From Phoenix dactylifera (Eukaryota; Streptophyta; Magnoliopsida; Arecales; Arecaceae), in contig NC_052404.1 of assembly GCF_009389715.1 (NCBI RefSeq), forward strand, positions 11,292,480 to 11,356,479: a stretch of 64,000 bases of DNA. Direction: 5' to 3'. Below, piece after piece: positions 41,301 through 53,000 of this stretch. The notes beneath the pieces are model-generated. The model saw only the letters and a program-made list of their open reading frames with translations. It had not been told where the DNA came from and made no database searches. A program made the translations under genes and the position numbers. Numbering within the stretch: the stretch's first letter is position 1; the number at the start of each line of letters is the position of its first letter.

Positions 41301-44300
41301 TTGATAATCCTGAAGCAGACACACCAGAACCTTCTCTTGACTCAAGAGAGTCCCTATTGCTAATAACTTCTGGACTTAGCTGAGAAGTAAATGATCTACT
41401 TAACAATGATGACAGAGTTGGAAGAGATTGTTTTGCAGAAATTGATGCACCAGATTGTGCCAGTGGTTGGAATGACAGTTTAGGAATATGTCGTGCCACT
41501 AGGGAACGGACATAATTTAAGGACTTCACAAGTGAAGCAGATGCAAAATTGGAAGCTGGCAGGGAAGGGACAATAGCATTTGATGCTACAGCTGATATTC
41601 CAGAATGCTGACTTAATGATTTTGACCATAACGATACTCTTCGGTTGGTTACAGATTTGCATTCAGCAATTAAGTTTGCACAAAAAAGATCAATCTGCCG
41701 CAAAGTCTGCACCTTTGGTACATACCTATAAAGAAAATTCAAAACAATTACTCTGGTCATGCATATTTTTTCTGCATTAGGAACAAAATAATATCAATCA
41801 AATGTCATCAAATCCAAACAACACCAAGATTAACTCACCGAAGAAGATACTGTTTTAATAATGCCACACACCTTGGAACTACTGCTGGGCTGGTCCAATA
41901 AAAACAAGCATTAGAAAAAGATGATGAATAATTGACTCATGCTTCGGCAAATGATTAGAATTTAGAATAAGGATTTGAAAATGCAGTTCCATGCCTACAC
42001 AAATAACAAGTTCAGATGTCTACCAGAATAAAAGTAAGTGCTAAATGAAATTTTTGTTTTATTTCTTGATCTGAAAATGTTTTTTTTTTAATTTTCTTTT
42101 ATCCTTTCATTTTTCCTGATGGGTATGACAGGATCAACCAAACAAGTTAAACATGGAAAATAGTCCCATCTCTCAGTTTCAAAGCATATTCCTGTTAGAA
42201 AACCGCATAAAAAGTGATAGATTTCAAATTAGATCTCAGTCCCACATAGCACTAGGAACTCTACAAGCAATATATAACATTTTATATATCAAAATTTCAG
42301 AAGAGAACCAAAACATTACATATATTCCAAAAAAAATGAGATGAACAAATGTAGTACCGTGCAAAATCCTTCAAGCAGTCAAAAATATAAAACATTGCTG
42401 TCAACCTTTTTCCAAATAAAATTGATTTCAAACACATGGATTTCATTTGGTGCAAACATGGTTAATACATGAGAAAGGCCTCCATCGAACTCTGACAAGA
42501 GAAACAAAAATACGAACAATTTCAAATCTCACATCGAACTGTGACAAGAGAAACAGAAACCTGAGCAATTTCAGGACAGGATAAACATGAGATCTAATCA
42601 GCATCAAAATGAGCATATTGATTGAGAATCATTTTATTATAGATTTAGCATTGTATCGTCACACTCTCTTTCTTGCTGGTTTGGTTTCAAAAGAAGATAT
42701 GCTGTGACAGTTCTTTTTGCTCATTTCAAGATATTCCTAAAGATGCATTTCACAAAAAGATTGAGCCATTATCTTTATTTATTCATAGATGCTTTATCCT
42801 CATATTATTGAAGAGAATATTTAAGTGATGGTGCAGATTCTTATGTTCCTATTTTTCAAAATGCAATTGTTTTGCTCTTAGTGTTGATGCAGTTGCGGAC
42901 AATGGAAATTGTGGTAGAAGTAATATAATAGAGAAAATAGATGACAGATTTCTAAGCATATAAAAGAATGCTTCTTCAACTTTAACTTACAGAACTATCT
43001 TGTAAGCAGATTAGGAAAACAATCAAAGATCAGCTTGAGAGTACAAAGACCTCGCTTGAAACCAATTGGAACCAGTGCTGTGAAAAAAGAAAAAAGAAAA
43101 TCCCATATAAGTACCTGCGATCTCTCTCTGCAAGTGCATGTTCTACAAGTACACTGTAAGCCATATCAGTGGTTGACTGGGAAGCTATATAATCCTGTCA
43201 GCATATAATCACTTCAATGTCAAACACAAAGAAAAAATTATATACCTTTCGTCACAGAGCTAAAATATTAGTTCATTGAAAGGATAAGGCTGGGGAACAA
43301 CAACAACAAAATAAGGTAACTTGTAGAATTAACAAATACAGTGACTGAATGCATTCAATATATTTACAGATGAATCTCCCATATTGTGAAAGAATCATAA
43401 TTGGCTGGTTCAAGACAAACCGGATTGGTCAGTTATCAGCACAGTTCAACACATCGGTTCAGTAAATAAGCCTTCCGGCACATGCCTCTCCCCTCCCAAT
43501 GCATGCAACTCATGAAGCTTCCTCTAGCCGCTCCACTCTCTCCCGACGCGTACGAAGCCTCATCTGGCCACTCCTCTCTCTTTCGACACGTCCAAGTGAG
43601 TCCCTCCCTTCTCTCTCTCTCTCTCTCTGATGCTTTCATCCCTTCCTTTCTTGGTGGTCTCGATTACTTTGCCGCCGCCATCTTCGAACCTCCACTACTC
43701 TCGCTTCTTCTTTCACGTCGATTTCTTCTGATTGACTTCTTAGGATGGGAAATTTCTATGCCAACGACGTCCATGGCGGGATGGGAGGCACCACCTCTAG
43801 TCAGGCCGAAAGGTTTAAGAATGACAACACCAACGAGACTGTCAACCACTTTCTCAAGTCACACGGCCTTTGTAGGCCTCCACTCCTAGATCAAGGTTTG
43901 ACTCCTGATCTAGAGCCCAAGAAGCCCTATATTTCTACTCTCTCCATCCCAGGTGAGTCACCTCCTCTCTCTCTCCTTCCTCCCCCACCTCCCTCTCCCT
44001 CCTCTCCCTCTCACTCATCATAGTTCTGAAATGCCGTGATTTGATGTAGTACGAACCGACACTATACCATACCAGTCGTTGTTCGGCATGCCTATCGGTA
44101 CTAATTCTTCCAACCTTGGAATTAGGGCTGTTAGCCTTTTGAAGCAAACACCCAAAATCAACTCAGGAGACTTCCTAGATTATAACATAAAGGGGTTTCT
44201 ATTAAGGCCATGGTTGTTATGAACACCTACCTAGGCACCTAGTCACTTGACCTAACCTAGCTCACACCTAGGCAACGCTAGCCTAGATGACCACTACACA

Positions 44301-44866
44301 AGTGCCCCCATGATTTGGGCACTCGCCTGGGGTATTGGGCATTGCCTGGACAACCCAATTTCACTAGGCAGATGCCTAGCTAGATCCAATCGGCTAACCA
44401 AACTAGACTCAATGTCCAATGGTACGTGGGGTTGGATTTGGTCAAGCCAACATAAAAAAAAGGAGATGAGGAAAAAAAGAGAGCTAATAAGCATCCATCT
44501 CCTCTTCCTCTTGTCTGTCTCTGCTAGGGCATCTGTATCTGCAAATTGGCCTTGTCAGCTTCCGACCTCGAGCACCTGTGGTCGATGGTGGCTAGCGAGC
44601 CTTGCTTTGTGGCCGCCAAATCTCCACTCTCCTCCCTCTCTCTCAATGACAAGGCTCTCCCCCATTCCTTCTCCACTCTCGACAGTAAGGCAATCTAGCT
44701 TATGTCCCCGTCGAGTACTCCATGCTTCAGTGTGGTAACTATCTTTCTCCCACTCTCCACTCTCTGGCAGTCGGCTTCTCCACTCTCGACTCTCCAACCA
44801 TCCATCTGGCCACCGACACCACCCGTCACCATCCCTCCTCGCCTCTCCTCCTTCACTTCTCCTTCA

Positions 44867-44919
<53 letters not shown>

Positions 44920-46944
44920 GCGCGCTTAATAATAGTTGCATAATGGTGCTTCTATATTTTTACATTGTGCTGTTCGTACTTTTAGGTCTATTTGTAAGCA
45001 CCTCATTTTTATATTGTTTAAATTGATTATGCGCGCATATTTAGTTTATATTTTTTGATTATTGATCTTGTATGGTTGTCTAGGGGATATGGACCCACAT
45101 TCACATGCAATAGAGACATTTGAGCTGAGGTACCATCATTGTTGTATGCTTTTATTTCATAGATTTTGATGAAATGATAAAATTGTAATTGGATTTGAAT
45201 GTATTATGTTTCGAATGATATTCATGTGTTAAGTTCATCACTGTATCTTTGGATCATGTGATTGGACAATGTATTAAGAACAATACAAGTTTTAACTAAT
45301 AATTGAAATACATTAAGTTATAAACTATTTTAAAAAATTTTGTAGAAATTCTATCACCTGCATTGTCGCAGGCGATCGCCTGGGTTATTGCCTAGGCTAT
45401 AGGAGAGCCTGTCACCTATAGTCGCTTAGGCTATTTGACAACTACGATTAAGGCATCACTAGGGGATACATTTTCTATCATGTGTTACTTATGTGATACT
45501 CCACAACACAATGGTGCAATATCACTATGGTACTACAATGACAAGGATACAACATTCACACCACATCTATTCTAGAATATGCCCAAATTCTGGAGGGAGG
45601 CATCAGTGAAGCTCATCGCCTCTGTGACTTCATGTCCTGTGCATCACACGTGACATGCTCTAATTAAAATTATAATAGTACTACGAAATTGGCATAGTGG
45701 TTATAGGGTGCAAAAATATTTAATTGTCATCAAACAAGCATACTATCAATTAAACATTGATATGTACAAAGCATCAATCATGCTTCAGCAATTTATTTAA
45801 TCAAACTGTAAATCTTATCTTTTAAAGCTAAGAACAAATAACTAATGAATTACACAATGGGACAATACAGCATAATCATTGTCTAGTGGATATGGGATAC
45901 CACTGAATCCAAATAGATAACATCTTACATGAACCACGAGACCATAATAAAATAATTTAAAATCTAGATGATATGATAATCAGAACAGAGTGATGCATGC
46001 AACGGAAAGGCATTAGCATACCTTTAAAGTAGGACACCTTACTCAAAATTACTAGTTTCCAAGAAAAAACCTTGTTACAAATCATAACAAGTATAACTCA
46101 ATGCTTATTCCTATCTTGTACAATAAAGTATAGAATGGGAGAAGGTATTTCTAAAGTAACCATAAGATGAGATCATTGATTCTAATCAACTTCTAGGGTT
46201 CATTAGGATCATAGGATAAAATTTCTCTTGATAATTACTCTACCTTGACAAAATATGAACAAGCGATGTTATCATGAATGCTACATCATTGTGCAGAAAG
46301 AGGTGGATTTTGCCTTCTCATGAGATCTACTCTGGAAATATCATTAGGTACCACACATAAAAAAATCATCTTTCCTTGCATAACATCAAAACCACATAAT
46401 TACATGAACCTCATAAATTTAGAGGACCACCTAGCAGGGAAGCACACTGAGCCAGTTCTGGTACAAGCTAATACAATCAAAATATAAAAGAACCAAACCT
46501 AATTAAATGATTTATTTTGCTTAGTCGTTCAAAATTGGCCTCTCTTTGTCCCATATGATTTCTAGCAGGGGATTTTACAAAAATTACCCACTTTATTTCT
46601 GTTTTTGGAGATTTGGGCCACTATTTTTAATTCTAGAAAAGGCCCGGATTCTAATTTTTGGACAATTTTCCTCCTAGCCCCAAATATATTCTCCAGCAAT
46701 TCTATATAAAAAAGATTCTACATCTAGAGCTCCAAAAACATGTGCATTTCCTATAAAATATGTACATTCAACTTCACTTAAACATACAGCTTAAGAATAT
46801 CTAATGGAGCTAGGTGCAAAAGTGTCTAAAATTTCAAAACCAAGTCCTTCTTGCCAAAATATAGAAGCAGTCCAAATATGCAAAGAGGAAAATAAAGTGG
46901 GTCACTTTCACAAAATTTCCTTTCTACCATCATTCAATATAAAA

Positions 46945-47012
<68 letters not shown>

Positions 47013-50000
47013 ACTTTAGCTGTGTTTGGCTCAAAAAAAATGCAGGAAAAGGTTTTCAAAAAAAATGAAATAAGGGAGAAATAACCAATTTTGTCAAACT
47101 TGTTTATGTTAAGAATGACCTCTGTTTCCAATTTATATGATACTTCTGGATCTTCCAAGTAATCAGAATGATCCCCAAAAAAGAAAGGATTGGATTGCCG
47201 TATACTTGGCATTGTGTTTTTCTTTATGAGATTATGGGTTATTCTTAACATGTTTTAGACTATTGTAGTCTTCAATAAAACACTCTCAAGAGTTGATGTG
47301 AATGGATTTTTAAAACTAATGTTCTGCACTAGCTTTTCCATCCTTAAGGAATAAAAGAAGCCCACTTATATGGAAATCTCATAACTATATTAGAGGGAGC
47401 CCACTCTAAGGCATACCCTTTAAATGTCATTACTCCCAAATATATGAACTGAACATTTTATAATACAGATAACACTTCTATCCTTAAGTGGCATAACCTC
47501 ATATCAAAAAAGGAAAGAAATGAAGACAGCTAGCCATCAGACCTAGTTCCTACTCACTGAGAAGTGAACGATTGCAGATATAGGCTCATGAATCCCTTTA
47601 TATTTTGATGTTTTGCAGCAGATCACTGGTGTAAAATGTAAAACAACAAGCAAATCTATTGAAAAGATTAGCGCCTGCAAACTTGGTTAAAGCTATAATG
47701 GTTTTCATCAATGCCTAAGAAAAATGATTTAGTACAGAAGGTTGCATCGATTTCATTCTATGTGGATCCCATCTTTGGATCAAGATCAGCCGAGAAATTA
47801 GGATCTTCTTCCATATTATGAAATGTACAGCCCCTCAGGTCATAAGATATGACTTGATTATGCTATGTAGGTATTAAATCATATATTATCATATTTTCTA
47901 TAATTCATTTGCCTATATGGCATTTAAATTACTTATTGGTAATAAGACTTAAGTAGTAAAGTTAGCTACCTTGTTACTGTATGTAGTCTTGTTATGGTAA
48001 TGAACTAACCAGGTACTTCGAGGGACCTATATCCTCCAAACAAGTTAACACAATATTTCAATGAAAGTAGTCATGCTTTTCTCATTGCATGGGAATCAAA
48101 TAAATAGACAGCATTACAACGGGAGTAAACTAACTAGCCAAAATGTAGCTTACTGGCCTAGCGCTACAATAGGAAACTAACTATAGCTAACGGAGAATAT
48201 CTCTCCGTGGGCCTGGTCAACAATAACAAGGAAATAACAGCAAAGCAAATAATAAGGCAAGTAACACGAGGCATGCAACCACTTTTTTGGCACTTTGGTG
48301 AGTGGGGAGGAACACGTAGCACCCCATGCATCCACCATGCAACTACGTAGCAGAGGCACGTAACACGAGGCATGCAACCACTTCTTTGGCACGTTGGTGA
48401 GTGGGGAGGAACACGTAGCACCCATGCATCCACCATGTAGCACGTAACATTTACCCTTCCCTCCGAAAAACCATGTCCTCATGGTTTGGGAACTTCTACC
48501 GGAATTGTTCATAATCTTCCCACGTGGCGTCGTCGACCGTGGTTCCCACCCATTTCACTAGCACCTCAGTGGATGCCCGATTTCTACGATCTAAAATTGT
48601 CTTCGGCTCCAGTTGTAATGTTCCTTCAGGAGTGATCGGGGGTAAAGTTGGCTGAACTGGGATGTTGGTACTGAGTTTGGGTTTGAGGCAGGAAACATGG
48701 AACACCGGGTGGGTTTTGCAGTCCTTCGGAAGAGAGCTTATAAGCCACCTGCCCGATACATTGGAGCACCTGAAAAGGCCCGAAGAATCGAGGGGAGAGC
48801 TTCAAATTATGGCGAAGGGCCAAAGAATGGTGGCGGTAGGGCTGCAAGCGGAGGAAAACCTAATCGCCTACAGAGAAGGTTCGCTCGGTGCGGAGACGGT
48901 CGGCTTGTCGCTTTATACGTGCTGGAGCTTCCTGAAGGTTGTTTTGCAGAAGAGATAAAATCTGGTCTCGTGTACGTAGGATCTCTTCCCCTGTTGCCAC
49001 ACAAGTAGTGCCCGTAACATACGAAATAAGCTTCGGGGGACGGACACCGTAGACCGCCTCATAAGGAGTGACTTTCGTTGCTTCATTGGTGTTGGTATTG
49101 TACCAAAATTCTGCCAAGGATAACCAAAAAGACCAATCTCGTGGCCGAGAGCCTGCAAAGGTGCGAAGGTAGTGCTCCATGCTCTTGTTCACAATTTCTA
49201 TTTGGCCATCGGTTTGTAGATGATAGGAGCTGTGAGCAAGCGTAATGCCCTGGAGCCGAAAAAACTCTTGCCAAAAATGGCTGGTAAAAATAGGCTCTCG
49301 ATCACTTACTATGGATCGCGGCATCCCGTGGAGTTTGAAAACATTGTCAATACATAATTGTGCAACTGTGGAAGCAGTGTATGGGTGGAGAGCTTAATAA
49401 AATGGTTGTACTTACTGAGTCTATCGACAACCATAAAGATTACACTGGACCCTTTGGATGGCGGAAGACCTTCAATAAAATCCATGGACAGCTCCGACCA
49501 TATACATTGCGGAATGGGGAGTGGCTGAAGAAGGCCCGCTGGTTTGAGGTTCTCGGCTTTATGTCGTCGGCAGACATCACACTCGCGTACATGCTGCTTA
49601 ACATCCTCTCGCAAGCCTTTCCAAAAGAATTCTCTCTTCAAGCATTGAAGCGTCTTGTGAAAACGAGAGTGTCCTCCCTGTGGGCTATCATGCATGTGGC
49701 AGAGGAGCTGTTGCTTTAAGTGGGGCTGGTCACCAATTAAAATCCGGTCTTTATAAAATATGAGCCCATTCCGCAATTGATATTTAGGAGAATCCATTGT
49801 ACCTTGCTCTAAATGAGCTTTGATAGCTCTTAATGCTGGATCTGTGAGGTAGGCGGCCTTTAAGTCGTCAGACCAAGTTGCAATAGGACCTGTAATAGCT
49901 GTGAGAGAGTGTTGTTCATCCCTTTGTGATAGTGCATTTGCGACACAATTCTCCTTTCCTGCTTTGTACTCCACAAATAAATCATACCAATTAACTTAGT

Positions 50001-53000
50001 TGCCCAACTTTGCTGCATAGGCATTCCAATTCGCTGCTCCAAGAGATACTTCAAAGATTGTTGATCAGTCTGTACAATAAAGGGCTTCCCAAGGAGGTAA
50101 GGTCGCCACTTTTTAACGGCTACCACTAAGGCAAGTAACTCCTCGTAGGTGGAGAGGTGTTGATTTCGGCCTTTAAGAGCATGACTAAGAAAGGCTATTG
50201 GCCACCCGGCTTGCATTGAGACCGCCCCAATGCCAACTCCCGATTCATTGCCTCCACAGTGAAAGGCTTCGAGAAATCCGGGAGAGCTAAGACCAGTGGA
50301 GATGTTATTGCCCTCTTAAGTTGGTTGAAGGCGGTAGTGGCTTCGAAAGTCCAATAAAAAGCATTTTTCTTTAGCAAGAAAGTAAGAGGGGCTGCATTCT
50401 TACCATAATCGCGAATAAATTTTCGGTAATAACCAGTAAGTCCCAAAAATCCTCTAAGAGACTTCAAAGAAGTGGGAATTGGCCAAGTGAGCATAAAATC
50501 AATCTTGCCGGGATCGGCTTGAACTCCTTCTTTGGAAATGAGGTGGCCAAGATAGTCGATTTGGGAACACTCGAACTTGCACTTGGAAACTTTGGCGAAT
50601 AGGTGGTGCTTCCGGAGTAGGCCAAGAACAATATGCAAGTGATTGAGATGCCCTTCTCAGGTCTTGCTATACACCAAAATGTCGTCAAAAAATACTAAGA
50701 CAAATTTTCGTAAAAAGGGACGAAAAATGTCACTCATTAAACCTTGAAAGGTAGAATGAGCATTAGTAAAGCCAAAAGACATTACAAGATACCAAATGTT
50801 ATGGTAATGAACTAATCAGGTACTTCGAGGACCTATATCCTCCAATCAAGTTAACACAATATTTGAATGAAAGTAGTCGTTCTTTTCTTATTGCATGGGA
50901 ATTAAATAAATAGACGACATTACAATGGGAGTAAACTAACTAGCTAAAATGTAGCTTACTGCCCTAGCACTACAATAGGAAACTAACCATAGCTAATGAA
51001 GAATATCTCTCCGTGGGGACCTGGTCAACAATAACAATAACAAAAAAATAACAGCAAAGCAAATAATAAGGTATGTAACACGAGGCATGCAGCCACTTCT
51101 TTGGCACGTTGGTGAGTAGGGAGGAACACATAGCACCCCATGCATCCACCATGCAACCACGTAGCAGAGGCACGTAACACGAGGCATGCAACCACTTCTT
51201 TGGCAAGTTGGTGAGTGGGGAGGACCACGTAGCACCCCATGCATCCACCATGTAGCACGTAACAAGTCTGCACTGGTGAATGGAAGCCCATGTCGCAAAA
51301 AAAGAAGCAGCTCTTCCCAGGCTCCATCACCAATGAAGGAATGTGTATCCTTCAATGAGTGAAACTCCTAGGGCCTTTATCGCTGGGCGTGCTTACATCC
51401 TAAAGCATTATGAGCTATATTGGTATCAGCCAGACCAACCTCATTCTCTCTTTCTGAATTCACTGTTTCTTCATCAGCAGGTGGGGAATTCGAGACTCCA
51501 GCCTCACCCAAGAAAAAAGAAAAAACTTCAATCAATGAATAATCAGTCATTCCATTTGTTCTTTCAGCAAGTAGGCGACGCGAATCTATGAAGAAGATTT
51601 TCAATTGGATACCAATTTCATGGATGCGTTTGAAGGCCTCGAGATGACTCTTGCAGAAAAATTCTGATGTTGGGAAGCCTTAAGAAACCGGCAGTTTTTT
51701 TTCCCGAATGATGTTCTTTTGAAAATCAAGAACCCAAAAAACTTGTAGACCAGGTGATTCACTGCCTCGCTCTCGCTAAAATGGTGATGAATCTGGTCCT
51801 AGAACCAAAAATAAATAAACATACTCCTCAGTTGACTCAAAACTCTAATCGGAACTCGAGCTTGGATTGACATTTTGTTCAAAAGGCCTAGAATCCTGAT
51901 TTTTTTAATAAATTTTATCATTTGCTTTTTCCTAAAACATTCTAACCAAAATGATCATTAAATTGACAGGTAGTATATAAATATCATGAATAATGAGACA
52001 CCAAGTTGTATTAAACATGTTATATACGAGCTCATGTTGTTAAAAACTAGACTTCTTGCATGTGTGGCTTTTTATTCTTCATTCATCTACTTTGTATTTA
52101 GCCCATATTACAATTTTCACATTTCTTATATATTTTCAAAAAATGCTTGAAAGAAATCAAATAAAATTTTACTATTTGCGATCCAATTCGATCCAACCAA
52201 CGCAACAATTTACGAGTCAATCCTGAACTTAAGAACATTTATCTCAATTATAATGATAGAGATGTTATCAAAGGAAATTTAAGCCAAGATAAGAATCTCG
52301 ACCTAATAACAGTCATGTTAAATATCAAAGGTAATGTGTGATTGAACTTGAGAAGCAGTAGGAGAGAATATACTATCATCATCGGGCCATAAGCACGTAA
52401 AAACACAAGGAGTCACAATGTGCCATTGAGTTTAAGGAGTAATGGTGGAAAAAACACTAAAATAGGATTGATAGTGTCATAGGAATAGACAGGTCAAGAT
52501 CATATCTACCAATGCTACTCTAGTTCCCACAAGAATGACCGACCAATATGTATGCAGTGGATTACTAAATAGAAAGAGCGTACTAGAGAGAAGAGACCAA
52601 CAATGGTGATTATAATTGGAGAAGTGACTGGATGAATCTCGCGAGATGCTCGAGGATGTATAGCCGTGAATTAGCTATAGTACATGTGGATGTGCCAATG
52701 TAATTAACAAAGTGGAACCTATGAAGGTTTTTTTGTGACTGACATGCTGAGTTCAAATGTGAGTTGGCATGGTACAATGAAAAGCTGCATATAGAAATGA
52801 CACATGGAAAATGTGGCAAGCAGCACATAGTCAATGATGTCTTGCAATGGAAGCATAAAAAGGCAAAGCAAATAGCCAAATGCATATCTAGAACGGTAAC
52901 AACAATAATGATATGCTATGAGCTAATAGAATAGAACAATAGCTAGGCACAAAGTGGTAAACTACTTAGTAGAATCATATGGCAACGACAAAAAATGGCT

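Larger units (their letters stand above)
47985..51269 (-). mobile_element. Ty3/gypsy chromovirus LTR retrotransposon, internally deleted, with 5-bp target duplication
   Basis: Two direct LTRs (47990-48449 and 50797-51264) begin TGTTA and end TAACA and are flanked by the 5-bp repeat AGTCT (47985-47989 and 51265-51269). The element reads on the minus strand. Its 2.35-kb interior encodes the second half of reverse transcriptase, RNase H, integrase and a chromodomain, in the Ty3/gypsy order. Gag, protease and the first half of reverse transcriptase are missing. A purine-rich tract (GGAGGGAAGGGTAAA) abuts the 3' LTR. By hand count the LTRs differ at about 26 of 455 aligned positions plus small indels, so the insertion is not recent. 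It lies in intron 1 of the 28.5-kb gene, in sense orientation with it. Confidence 0.92.

Noticed and set aside
51270..51356. Minus-strand peptide [18 protein letters not shown] next to the LTR
   Set aside because: Lies outside the target duplication of the retrotransposon, is short, and matches no family that I recognise.
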